DNA from: Gracilaria caudata
Taxonomy: Eukaryota; Rhodophyta; Florideophyceae; Gracilariales; Gracilariaceae
Length of the DNA stretch: 14,050 nucleotides
Assembly (NCBI GenBank): GCA_030374735.1
Contig: JASCIV010000696.1
Coordinates: 1 to 14,050 of the forward strand
Direction: 5' to 3'
The first letter of the stretch is position 1. Each line of letters begins with the position of its first letter. Shown one piece after another: positions 6,611-14,050 of the stretch. The translations under genes and the position numbers were made by a program. The notes below the pieces were generated by a model. The model was not told where the DNA came from. It searched no databases and worked only from the letters and a program-made list of their open reading frames with translations.

Positions 6611-8447
6611 ATGCAACGCTTGCTACACATCGACGGTCTACGCGCCGTCGCGATTGGTTTCGTCCTCATCTTCCACTTAACTCCGCACCTGCTACCATCT
6701 GGTTTCATCGGGAACGATGTATTTTTTGTCCTCAGCGGCTATCTTATAACTCGCCAGCTCTCACATGATTTCATTTCCACCACCCCCGCTACTCTACGTT
6801 TTACACCAAAGGATGACGACGTTTGTCTCCGTCAATTGTGGTCATTGTCTCCATGATTCACGTTTGCGCAGCTGTGCCCATATATCCGTCTTCATCTATG
6901 ACCTCCATCTCTACCTCAGTTATGTCTTCATTCTGTGGTGTGGCAAATTTTGACTTCGCATCATCTTGATACGTCTCTGCCGATGCCATTCTGAAGCCCT
7001 TTACATGAGATCGCTTGGCGTCGAGATCCAGTTTATCTCGTGATGCCTCTTTTATATTACTCTCCAACAAGCTTCTACCGCCTCATCCTTTTATACCTCT
7101 TTTGTTGCTCTTTTCCGCATCGCATGCATGCGGCATACAGCACCACGCAGACCATTGCATTTTATCATCTTCCTTTTCGATCCTTTGACTTCATGTGTGG
7201 ATCAATGCTCACAGTAGCTCCGATAACGATTCAGCACAAGCGACATCGTTCTTAAACAAAACAACTTTTTGCTGTAGGGCTCTATTATTTCTTGCCATCG
7301 CGGTCTTTCGCGACAGCATCATACGAACTTGATGTTCGATCACTGCAAGTGTGGGATCGTGTCATTATCATTGCAATTAGCCCTCTTACCCTTGCCTTGA
7401 CTTTCCTAAATCACTTTTTCGTGGAAAGAATGACGCTTCGTCCACAAACCCAAAAATTTGATCTCTCTCCTGTTTCATTCTTGATTTCTTTTTTACGCTA
7501 GTCCTAGCGTTGAACTCCTTCGCCGTGTTAACAGCGTATCATTTGAGGAAGCCCAGCCAGATGCCAGATGCAACTCTGTCACCGATGGGGAATGCAATTC
7601 TTACTACCAAGCTTATCAACAAGCATGAAATCAGTAGAACAGAGAATGACACTGCAAAATTTATGGAGTGTGCCAATCGTCTAGCGAGAAGGAAGATGTT
7701 GGTAATAGGCGACAGCTTTGCGGGGCACTTACTGCAGATGGCTCATTTCATCGGAATACAACATCATATTCACTCTAACATTTGGAAAAAGTATGCATGT
7801 TGCCCCATATCAAAGACGTCAAGAGTGCGGTTAGATGCCAAAAAGCTCGCTCCTCGTGACCTACATGCTTTTGATGCCTGTGAAAAATGGATGGTATACG
7901 ACGGTACCTGTACCTCCAGAATGCTCTACAAGATTTTGCGTTTGATGCAATTTTTCTTGGCGGGAAAATGGAAAGTGTACCGTCGGTACACTAATCGGAC
8001 GCTCTCCAAATTGGTTTAGAGTCGTAGGCTGGTGCGGTTGTTGCTCCCATCAGCTGACGGAGATGGGACACAAAGATCCATTCAAGCATACGGTAAGTCA
8101 CTGAGAAGCCTAGCGTGCAGCAGGAAAGGATGCAGTTTGCGTGCAAAGTTCTGGTAACCGTGCCAATCCTTAAGCAGATCTCAAAAAGGATTGTATTTGT
8201 ATCAGATGTGCTTGTCACCGGCGCGGAGTGTCGTTTATGCAAGAAATATGTGTTACGGAGAAGAAAGAACGTTGTTTCGAGATTGAACCATACCAAGCCA
8301 GAGGACGAAATGGGAGACAAAAAGTGACGCAAGGCGTCAAATACACCCGGTAAACATTCATCTAGCGCGTTTTGGTTGTCGACTGTAGTAATTCTTGAAA
8401 GGCTTTTACGCATCTATCACCACCGACAGGTGTTCTCCCAGGCATGA
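6611..8447 (+). pseudogene. Degenerate OafA/YrhL-type acyltransferase-3 with C-terminal SGNH domain
   Basis: Family landmarks occur in the right order on one strand but in shifting frames. 6611: LLHIDGLRAVAIGFVLIFHL and GNDVFFVLSGYLITR, the first two acyltransferase-3 helices with the catalytic His region. From 6802, another frame: FYTKG, an in-frame TGA (6814-6816), then RRLSPSIVVIVS and GVANFDFASS, ending at TGA 6967. From 7005, third frame: RSLGVEIQF, a relic of the WSLxVEEQFY motif, then TGA 7041. From 7040: FYHLPFRSFDFMCGSML. From 7279: ALLFLAIAVF. From 7292: WDRVIIIAISPLTLALTFLN and FFVE. From 7510: the SGNH block MLVIGDSFAGHLL (Ser codon 7714-7716). From 8115: KRIVFVSDVLV, TGA 8325, then HSSSAFWL, a possible relic of the HLSxxG block, ending at TGA 8445. 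The GRISYxxYLWHWP segment is missing, which implies an internal deletion. Intact relatives, mostly bacterial and about 650 residues long, O-acylate surface glycans. It is not plausibly intron-split: frames change inside motifs, with no GT/AG borders. Confidence 0.85.
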
Positions 8448-8847
8448 AAAACGAGTGTTAACATTAGCCCTCTCACCGGCGGCACGAGCCAGGTACTGAG
8501 GTGTTTACCGGGTATTCGCTCTCTGCACATACGCTCACGAGTGGAGCTTGTCAGTTGACACTTGGTCTGTTCATGTGCGTTCACTTTTGAGCTCAACCTA
8601 TTAGCTAACGGACGGTCCACGTGGACGGTCTGAGATTGGTCCTCAATCATTGCGTACATTGCGTAAAGGCTCGCAATATTCAAGGGTGCAGATACCAAGG
8701 GTAGAACGCTAGCGTTCTACGAAGCGTGTTTCCAAATCAAGGAAAACGAACGTACAGGTTGAACGCGAATGCACAGTTTCATGTACAGGGCTACTTTCTA
8801 CACAGCTTCATTCGTCCAAGAGACCGGACGACCATCCAAGATTCAGA
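8448..8847. other. Gene-free stretch with a perfect palindrome
   Basis: I see no supported gene. A minus-strand ORF (8417-8698, 93 codons) and a plus-strand ORF (8726-8971) give peptides with no recognised motif. The notable element is the 20-base palindrome at 8701-8720. Confidence 0.4.
8701..8720. repeat. Perfect 20-base palindrome
   Basis: GTAGAACGCTAGCGTTCTAC equals its own reverse complement, with no spacer. It lies between the acyltransferase remnant and the next ORFs. It could be a binding site for a dimeric factor, a cruciform-prone site or chance; nothing flanking it (no matching duplications) marks it as a transposon end. Confidence 0.6.
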
Positions 8848-9132
8848 ATGCTGTCGTTTTCGTTTTGCTTCGTACGCTACTACGGAGGAAGAACTATCTG
8901 TCCGGGAGGCTTGTCAGATTACGACTGTAATGTTACCAGTGTCTGGATGGAGTTCTGTTTGGTTCAGATGACAAAATGTCTACCAGGAGGGCAACTCCAG
9001 GGGGGGTTGGAGCTGGTCTTCGAAAAAGACGATGATCGAGCCGCAATGGAGATGCGCTCGATTCGGTTACGTAACGTGCATCCAGTGGTAGGTTTTGTTC
9101 TACGTTCAAACCCTAGAATTCCACAGTTGTGA
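8848..9132 (+). CDS. Orphan ORF, 94 codons, unrecognised and weakly supported
   Basis: I do not recognise this peptide. It starts MLSFSFCFVRYYGGRTICPG, has five Cys in residues 1-45 and a more polar second half (GGLELVFEKDDDRAAMEMRS). It could be a small gene, an exon of an unseen gene or a relic. It overlaps a competing ORF (8726-8971) in another frame and lies 141 bases before the flavoprotein gene. No promoter or polyadenylation signal is visible for it. Confidence 0.25.
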   Translation: MLSFSFCFVRYYGGRTICPGGLSDYDCNVTSVWMEFCLVQMTKCLPGGQLQGGLELVFEKDDDRAAMEMRSIRLRNVHPVVGFVLRSNPRIPQL

Positions 9133-9273
9133 GACCCAGCTAAGGAGGATTCCTTGTTACCCTTGGCGGAATAATGCATTTAAGCGACTCACAGCGTTGC
9201 GTTCTCGACATCTTCGAACGGGGCATGCGAAGCCCAACTTCTTCTTTTACAGCCTGACGAGCATTCCATCGAA

Positions 9274-9855
9274 ATGAACGGAACAGGCAACCAGTCTTGG
9301 ATAGAAGTGCTAAAGACATCGCTAAATTCTTGTGGAGGACTGGGAGAGCATATCCCTTCTCAGTTCGCCACTGTATCTGGCCCAAAGAGTGGCAAACTTG
9401 AAGGACGTCCAGCTTGTCGCACCGTCATTATCCGAAAAGTTGACGAAAACGCACTTTACTTTGGAGCTTGCTTGGATAGTTTGAAACTTGATGATATCTC
9501 TAACGGACCGTCTCAATATGCTGAGTTGTGCTGGTATCTGGAAGCAGCCCGCACGCAGTTCAGAATTTCAGCTCTGACGAAAATCGAATCCGATGTGGAA
9601 TTGAAGAAGAATGTATGGGAAGGGTATACGGAGTTGGAGAAAAAACGCTTGTACTGGTCTCATCCTGGTTTCGACGAGAATGAACAGCTTGATCATCAAC
9701 GTTTATCAACAGTACCAGATTTTCTCATTGTTGTGAAACTTATTCCAGATGTTGTTCATATACTCGATCTAAAAGGCAAGACAAGTGAAAGGACGTTTGA
9801 ATTGGAGCAATCCGGACCTGCGGAAGTCTTTGGTCGTAAACCCCGTGGGCCATAA
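9274..9855 (+). CDS. Alr4036-type pyridoxamine 5'-phosphate oxidase-like FMN-binding split-barrel protein
   Basis: This is a 193-residue protein in one exon. It follows the Alr4036 family layout: SWIEVLKTSLNS at the N-terminus, SQFATVSGPKSGKLEGRPACRTVIIR (29-54), the flavin-phosphate strand, a variant LYFGACLDSLKLDDI (61-75) where relatives carry a TD-x-RS-x-K block, AELCWYLEAARTQFRIS (83-99), then a helical segment and the closing strands VPDFLIVVKLIPDVVHILDL (147-166). The length fits the family. Such proteins bind FMN; the physiological substrate of this branch is not established, and a role in vitamin B6 salvage should not be assumed. The frame stays open 5' of the ATG to about 9182 and contains a pyrimidine tract ending in ACAG (9240-9252) that resembles a splice acceptor, so a 5'UTR intron or longer N-terminus is possible. 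AATAAA follows about 190 bases after the stop. Confidence 0.85.
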   Translation: MNGTGNQSWIEVLKTSLNSCGGLGEHIPSQFATVSGPKSGKLEGRPACRTVIIRKVDENALYFGACLDSLKLDDISNGPSQYAELCWYLEAARTQFRISALTKIESDVELKKNVWEGYTELEKKRLYWSHPGFDENEQLDHQRLSTVPDFLIVVKLIPDVVHILDLKGKTSERTFELEQSGPAEVFGRKPRGP

Positions 9856-10043
9856 TCGAGAGCCACCCAAAGTAACGAAAGGAAGAAGATCGGAGCAGCA
9901 CGCATTTTGAATGCGACTCCTGTTCTGTGCAACAGTCTGTGAGCCAGAAAAGGTCCCAGGTAACAAACTGGCTTCTCTGAACCTTAAAGTTTAGTGTGCT
10001 TTTGGTTTTTAACACGAAATAGGTGTGATCTTTGTGTGCAGTA

Positions 10044-10049
10044 AATAAA
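10044..10049 (+). terminator. Polyadenylation signal AATAAA of the flavoprotein gene
   Basis: AATAAA lies within AGTAAATAAA, identical over 10 bases to the signal at 4020-4029. It is about 190 bases downstream of the stop at 9855. Confidence 0.5.
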
Positions 10050-10779
10050 TCAAAGTCCATGTTGTTCTGTTTCATGCATGTTAAGGAGACCTCGGCGAGA
10101 CTCGATGACATCCGCTACACCCTCAGACGCCACTGCTCCCACAGCCGCAGGCATTCTTCTTACACGACCGGTATACGCTTTCCTCACGACCGATCTACGC
10201 TCGACCCACGAAAAAACCGTCTAGTACCCCTTGCAAAACCGCATTCATTCATGCGTTACACCCGTCGTTAGAATACTTGTTGTAGCTCGGCAGCCACGTT
10301 ATGTAGTTTAATAACGTGTACAATCATTTTAAAGAAACAAAGGTCTTTCCACTCGCATCTAACAAGACCTATTCCAACTTTTGAACACCTTTAGTGTCAT
10401 ATCCTTCACACCGTATTACGCGTACAAGGATAGTGACTTACCGACGACGATAGACGTAGTCCGATCCCGATCACCAGTAAAGGCGATAGAGGCTCGTCCT
10501 ATGCCTCAGCATCACATTTACCCGAGGCACCCTCTCCATATCCATGTGTGTGTTCAATCGCATCCGTCGCACAGCCGATGACTGAAGGCCCTGTACCTGC
10601 CGCGGTGCTGCTCTCAGATCCAACAAATTCCTGCAGAGTAGTCACAGAGGTAGAGAAAAAAGGTAAAAGGCACAACAAAGAAATATAGTAAAAAAGTTAT
10701 ATGATGCCTAGAGAGTGCCACTGCCAAACGTATTTTCCTGTAACAAAGATTTTGAAGAAAGACATAACTAGAGGACAGA
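10050..10779. other. Gene-free stretch
   Basis: Short ORFs (10032-10271 and 10381-10581) encode peptides without recognised motifs and with codon use unlike the genes on the left. The end of the stretch (about 10650-10760) is A-rich. I see no tRNA, repeat array or mobile element here. Confidence 0.45.
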
Positions 10780-11230
10780 ATGAACTATATCACAGAGCTG
10801 AGAAATCAAGCCATACAACATACATGTCATTCGGAACAAAGCCGTACGGCGTGGGATGATTGTCGATGGTTTGTTGAAGAAATTGCCCTTGCTTTATCCG
10901 CCACAGCTGGGTGTTTTTTGGAGGGCGCGACTCTCAACAAAATACGCCGTGTGGATGCGAGAGCTCTAGCAGTGCCAGCTGGTGGGTGGTTTGATTTTTC
11001 ATGCTGCGCGTACAATGCAAGAGCTTACGGCGGTTTTGCCCGAACGCTTGGTACAGATGCTTGACATGGAAAACGCCGGACGCCGGAAAAAGAAGCGCGC
11101 TACATGGCCAAAAAGATGTGATGCAAACCGGAGTGCGCGTGGAAGAGGAGCTGATGCAAGTCTGATGTGGATCGAAGCGCGGGAAGAAGAAGAGCTGATG
11201 CGTGAAACTTGTGAGCTGGCGGGCGCTTGA
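10780..11230 (+). other. Possible small gene broken by a frame change
   Basis: Two overlapping plus-strand ORFs in different frames (10780-11064 and 10982-11230) read as one helical protein if the frame switches near 10980. The first contributes WFVEEIALALSATAGC and NKIRRVDARALAVPA; the second contributes ELTAVLPERLVQMLDMENAG, a basic KKKR patch and a charged end EAREEEELMRETCELAGA. A GTGGGT...GCAAG segment of about 40 bases would join them in frame, but that is shorter than the 82-base intron seen here, so a frameshift (pseudogene) is at least as likely. I do not recognise the family. Confidence 0.3.
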
Positions 11231-11271
11231 GAGGTGCAGCGATGCCTCACGGATTATACGAAGGTACAAAG

Positions 11272-11320
11272 GTAGCAGCACTTGGTATACACCGTACGGT
11301 TCGAGCTTCGAACCTGCTAC
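11272..11320. repeat. Compound inverted repeat
   Basis: GGTTCGA (11298-11304) and TCGAACC (11308-11314) form a 7-base-pair stem with loop GCT. It is extended by GTAGCA (11272-11277) pairing with TGCTAC (11315-11320) across a 20-base bulge. It superficially resembles a tRNA T-arm consensus, but there is no cloverleaf around it. Confidence 0.4.
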
Positions 11321-12170
11321 TTTGCTGGCGAATGAACAGCTCTCAAGCTGTGATTAGCAGAAAGGTGTCGACTGAAGAGCCTGAAGGTAGCTCGTACGTC
11401 GTTCGTAGGTCTACACATTGATCTCATCTTTGCGCAGTGTTCAGTCGTACGTCCGTGATACTGGCTCTGTAGGCTCTATGAACCGCCTCGTAGGTTTACT
11501 GCATGTCTCGGAAGGGTCGGGGCGTAGGTTCCGCAGTCTCTCAGGGTGTGCTCTAATTCCTAACACAACTGAGCAGCACTTGAAGGTACTCTCTCTCCTT
11601 AAACAGGCCAGAATTCGACGTGGCGCTTCTACTATCAGCTCTCTAAGCGACTTCCGTCGGTACTCCCGGCGACCGCGGAAGACTTCGCGTCGGCTAGTGG
11701 TTGTCAACGGGCAACGAAAAATGACGTGCTCATAGTCTTTTTTGACTCTTTAACGTACACTCGCAACGCAGAATTTTGTTCTAGGTAGCTCGCCACTGGG
11801 TGAAGCTCAGACGCGTGCCTAGTGTAGCCCAGTATACGATGAATGGAATTGGTAGACACACTCTTGCGAGCCCTACTTAGAGATGTAATGCGGAACGCGT
11901 TTTGAATGAACTCCTGCATCCGATGTTTATGGTAGACAACAAGACTATGCTGCGTGTAAGAGCATGAATGGGCAAGGATTAACGTTCAGCTTCATGTTCT
12001 ATCGACAGTGTCCTAAGCAGACATCACCGTGAGGTGCTGTGTTTCCGTCCCTTCTGCAAAAGAGGAGATTTCCACGGCACATCGATCCAAGCTCCATGAG
12101 AACTGAATGAGAGTGCTCGCCAGGGAAGAGAGACCCACATTAGCTAAGGTCTTAACTAAGACAAATTGTA

Positions 12171-12187
12171 ACCCTGTTCAGCAGGGT
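12171..12187. repeat. Short hairpin in the 3' flank of the secreted coiled-coil gene
   Basis: ACCCTG, loop TTCAG, CAGGGT gives a perfect 6-base-pair stem. Read on the minus strand it lies about 30 bases after the stop of the 12218-13225 gene and could be part of its 3'UTR. Confidence 0.35.
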
Positions 12188-12217
12188 GTTTACTTATATG
12201 CTTGCTGAATAAAAGGG

Positions 12218-13225
12218 TTAAGCTGAGATTGTAGCGTTCTGCGATGCACCCTGAATGCGCTTCTTGATCCTTTCGATTTTGGCAAGAACCTTGTCCCGCG
12301 CATCCCGACATTTCATGTGCTTCTCCCGCACCTCCTTGAGAACGCCGGATGATTTGTCTTTCTTGCTTTTGCAGCGCTTTGCCCCTTTCCCAGCATTCAC
12401 AGACGCCTGCTTGCGTAGTTCCTTTAGCTCTTGAATATCATCTTCGAGTTTCTTGCACACCGAGCAGTTTCTGTTCTCTTTCTTGGCCTTGGAATTTTCC
12501 TTTTCCAAGTCGTCTTCCACTCTCTTCCGCTCTTTGGCGGCTTCGGCGGCCGTCTTGGCCATGCTTGCCGCTTCCGCGCTCGACTTGAAGGCATCATTTC
12601 CCTCCAAACTGGCATTTAGCGCTCCACGCACACAGTCCATGGCCAAATCCCTAACAGTCTGGACATCGTCATATATTTCCTTTTCTTCTTCGGGTGTCAT
12701 CCTATCGCTGATCTCATCTAGCGATCCCAGAGCATCATTAAGTACCATCACATCGTTGTATGCTTCCATCACAATGTTCTGCGCGTCGGAAGTCTGAATA
12801 GTGGCGTCATTGCTTGAATGGCGGGCGTCGGTTTTAGCATTCAGAGCGGCCTCTACCGTGTCCAACATGTAGTCAAAAGATGTGCATGACCCGGCGTCGG
12901 GAGTGAGATGGCACCCGAATGGTACCAGCTCGCTCGGAATAGCGCTGTCCATCGCCGTGTACACTGCGCAGCTCGACCTCTTACACATCTCGTATCCAAG
13001 ACAGTCACATTTGTATGAAGCTTGGCACACGCCGAGGAGACATGAGCCATCGCCTTGGTACTTCAAACATGTTCCCGATGCGGCAGACTGCGAGCACGGA
13101 CAGGAGTCATTGGTTATGACGCATTCAGATGTCTCAACTGATTGAGCGTCCGAATAGGCACACATGGGCCACAAGGCGAGAAAGCCGAGGCACAGAAATA
13201 GCATCGAATGAGAAGGAGTTTCCAT
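12218..13225 (-). CDS. Secreted protein with a 12-Cys N-terminal module and a long coiled-coil tail, no recognised family
   Basis: The protein has 335 residues in one exon. A signal peptide covers about residues 1-24 (METPSHSMLFLCLGFLALWP...); Met8 is an alternative start. The N-terminal mature region carries 12 Cys (35, 42, 44, 53, 62, 67, 73, 75, 81, 86, 105, 114), an even number fitting six disulfides, with a YKCDCLGYEMCKRSSC segment. Residues about 120-225 are an acidic, Ala-rich helical region. Residues about 225-325 are strongly charged (Lys/Glu) and predicted coiled coil, interrupted by a CSVC pair at 254-257 and single Cys at 285 and 306 that could cross-link strands. Four N-glycosylation sequons are present (N39, N204, N253, N330). 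No transmembrane anchor follows the signal, so secretion or retention in the extracellular matrix is likely. Function is unknown. Confidence 0.78.
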   Translation of the reverse strand: METPSHSMLFLCLGFLALWPMCAYSDAQSVETSECVITNDSCPCSQSAASGTCLKYQGDGSCLLGVCQASYKCDCLGYEMCKRSSCAVYTAMDSAIPSELVPFGCHLTPDAGSCTSFDYMLDTVEAALNAKTDARHSSNDATIQTSDAQNIVMEAYNDVMVLNDALGSLDEISDRMTPEEEKEIYDDVQTVRDLAMDCVRGALNASLEGNDAFKSSAEAASMAKTAAEAAKERKRVEDDLEKENSKAKKENRNCSVCKKLEDDIQELKELRKQASVNAGKGAKRCKSKKDKSSGVLKEVREKHMKCRDARDKVLAKIERIKKRIQGASQNATISA

Positions 13226-14050
13226 GTTGAGCTAGTACGGAACGAGTGGAAAAGCTAACGGCCGTTTCTGCAAATGACAGCTTCAAAGTCAGATGTGCTC
13301 CTGTGTGATGAACAGAGAGGGAAGGCAGTTGCGCAAGACGAGTGATGCTTTTGTAGCCATGAGGAACCGATTCCTGCCTTGCGGTACATCTCTCTGAACA
13401 CAATGATTCGAATTGGAACCAGTCTCCGTCTGATCCGCAGTGGCGAACATGGTGCACGGCAAGGCGAGCACGGGCGCGACCACACAGTGACAGCAATTGA
13501 ACAGGAGCTTCACGGAACTCTTCAGCAGGAAGGTCGGTACTCGTGTTGAGGCCATGAGCTGGGCATTGTGGACAGAGGGACAAGAGGGTGACATCAATTT
13601 AGAGCTTCGGCTGAAACGCCGGGCACGTCGCAGCAGACAGAGGGGATGTGGACGAGATAACTATGGAGTCACGCGTGATGGGCAGTACGGTACGGTACGA
13701 AGGTAAGATCAAAAACCCACGTGAGGTTACACGTTTCGGCTCGCTTGAGCGCCGCGTTATGCCGAGCTGATCGTGACGAGTCTTGGTCTTGCGGCATTAG
13801 CTTTACTGGAGAACCGTTCGTGCGCAGTAAACCAACCTGAATTGCTTATCTCGGAGGCTGGGTGCGAAGATGCAAGTACAACATTAGCGCACCTTCGTAG
13901 TTATCACTCAAGAAACTCGGATCCGCTGCTGGGGAAGCAGATATTAACAGGGGCAGCTCAAAGCAATGCTGCCCCCAAGGGCCAAACAGCAAAGCCTACC
14001 TCTTGATTACGACGGTTCGTGACGTGATGCGGTTTGCCCTAATGGGCTGG
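13226..14050. other. 5' flank of the secreted coiled-coil gene and unassigned sequence
   Basis: The minus-strand ORFs here (13134-13583, 13255-13485, 13289-13597) overlap each other in three frames and the 5' end of the real gene; none shows a domain. A plus-strand ORF (13773-14006) is also unrecognised. A CACGTG lies near 13718, and the tandem GTACGGTACGGTACG near 13685-13699 is a small repeat. The promoter of the minus-strand gene must lie in this region, but I cannot define it. Confidence 0.4.

Larger units (their letters stand above)
11231..12217. other. Gene-free stretch with small inverted repeats
   Basis: No gene is supported. The ORF at 11418-11735 (105 codons, Arg/Ser-rich) and its antisense ORF resemble nothing known to me. 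CGTAGGT recurs three times between 11404 and 11530. Inverted repeats are listed separately at 11272-11320 and 12171-12187. The right end is the 3' flank of the minus-strand secreted-protein gene. Confidence 0.45.

Noticed and set aside
8085..8110. GTAAGT at 8093-8098 as a splice donor, making the acyltransferase an intron-split gene
   Set aside because: The frame breaks elsewhere in the gene fall inside conserved helices without GT/AG borders, and in-frame TGA codons occur within motifs, so decay explains the pattern better.
8417..8698. Minus-strand 93-codon ORF after the acyltransferase relic
   Set aside because: It has no recognised motif, and its 3' end overlaps the tail of the plus-strand pseudogene. 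It is compatible with chance.
9095..9130. GTTCAAACC near 9104 as a tRNA B box
   Set aside because: The T-stem has a mismatch and no acceptor, D or anticodon arm can be found upstream.
9740..10111. Minus-strand 123-codon ORF at the 3' end of the flavoprotein gene
   Set aside because: It overlaps the conserved C-terminus of the flavoprotein on the opposite strand and shows no domain.
13134..13597. Three overlapping minus-strand ORFs upstream of the secreted coiled-coil gene
   Set aside because: They compete in different frames, partly overlap the real 5' coding end, and have no signal peptide or domain.

Overview
The window looks like nuclear DNA of a unicellular eukaryotic alga, most likely a red alga of the Porphyridium type. 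This is an inference. It rests on compact, mostly intron-free genes on both strands, one spliceosomal intron with GTGCGT / CTAAC / CAG signals, an N-terminal targeting peptide on the first gene with Phe at position 3, a membrane-anchored GH47 mannosidase ending in HDEL, a plant-type HAQKYF MYB factor, and secreted Cys-rich proteins without recognisable relatives. No operons, bacterial ribosome binding sites, rRNA, convincing tRNA or CRISPR array were seen.

Layout. The left part (1 to about 5850) is gene-dense and visibly GC-rich. It holds a GNAT acetyltransferase fused to a glyoxalase/VOC domain (+), a polyprenol/diacylglycerol-kinase-like membrane protein with a short intron (-), a coiled-coil plus HAQKYF-MYB transcription factor (-), a small Cys-rich secreted protein (+) and an ER class I alpha-mannosidase (-). 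Intergenic gaps here are about 100 to 360 bases, and two gene pairs are convergent (genes 1/2 and 4/5).

The middle and right part (about 5850 to 14050) is lower in GC and gene-poor. It holds the eroded remains of a bacterial-type OafA/YrhL acyltransferase-3 plus SGNH-domain gene (+, about 6611-8447), an orphan ORF (8848-9132), an intact Alr4036-type flavin-binding split-barrel oxidase gene (9274-9855, +), a possible frame-broken ORF (10780-11230), and a secreted protein with a Cys-rich head and a long coiled-coil tail (12218-13225, -). The stretches 5848-6610, 9856-10779, 11231-12217 and 13226-14050 show no gene I can support.

The genes do not form one pathway. The mannosidase trims N-glycans in the ER, and the two secreted Cys-rich proteins (one with four N-glycosylation sequons) would pass through the same compartment. 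The dead acyltransferase is of a type that O-acetylates surface glycans. The points most worth following are the dead OafA-like gene, the hidden first exon of the lipid kinase, the GNAT-VOC fusion and the HDEL-bearing membrane-anchored mannosidase. I did not find a multi-gene system that I would call new.
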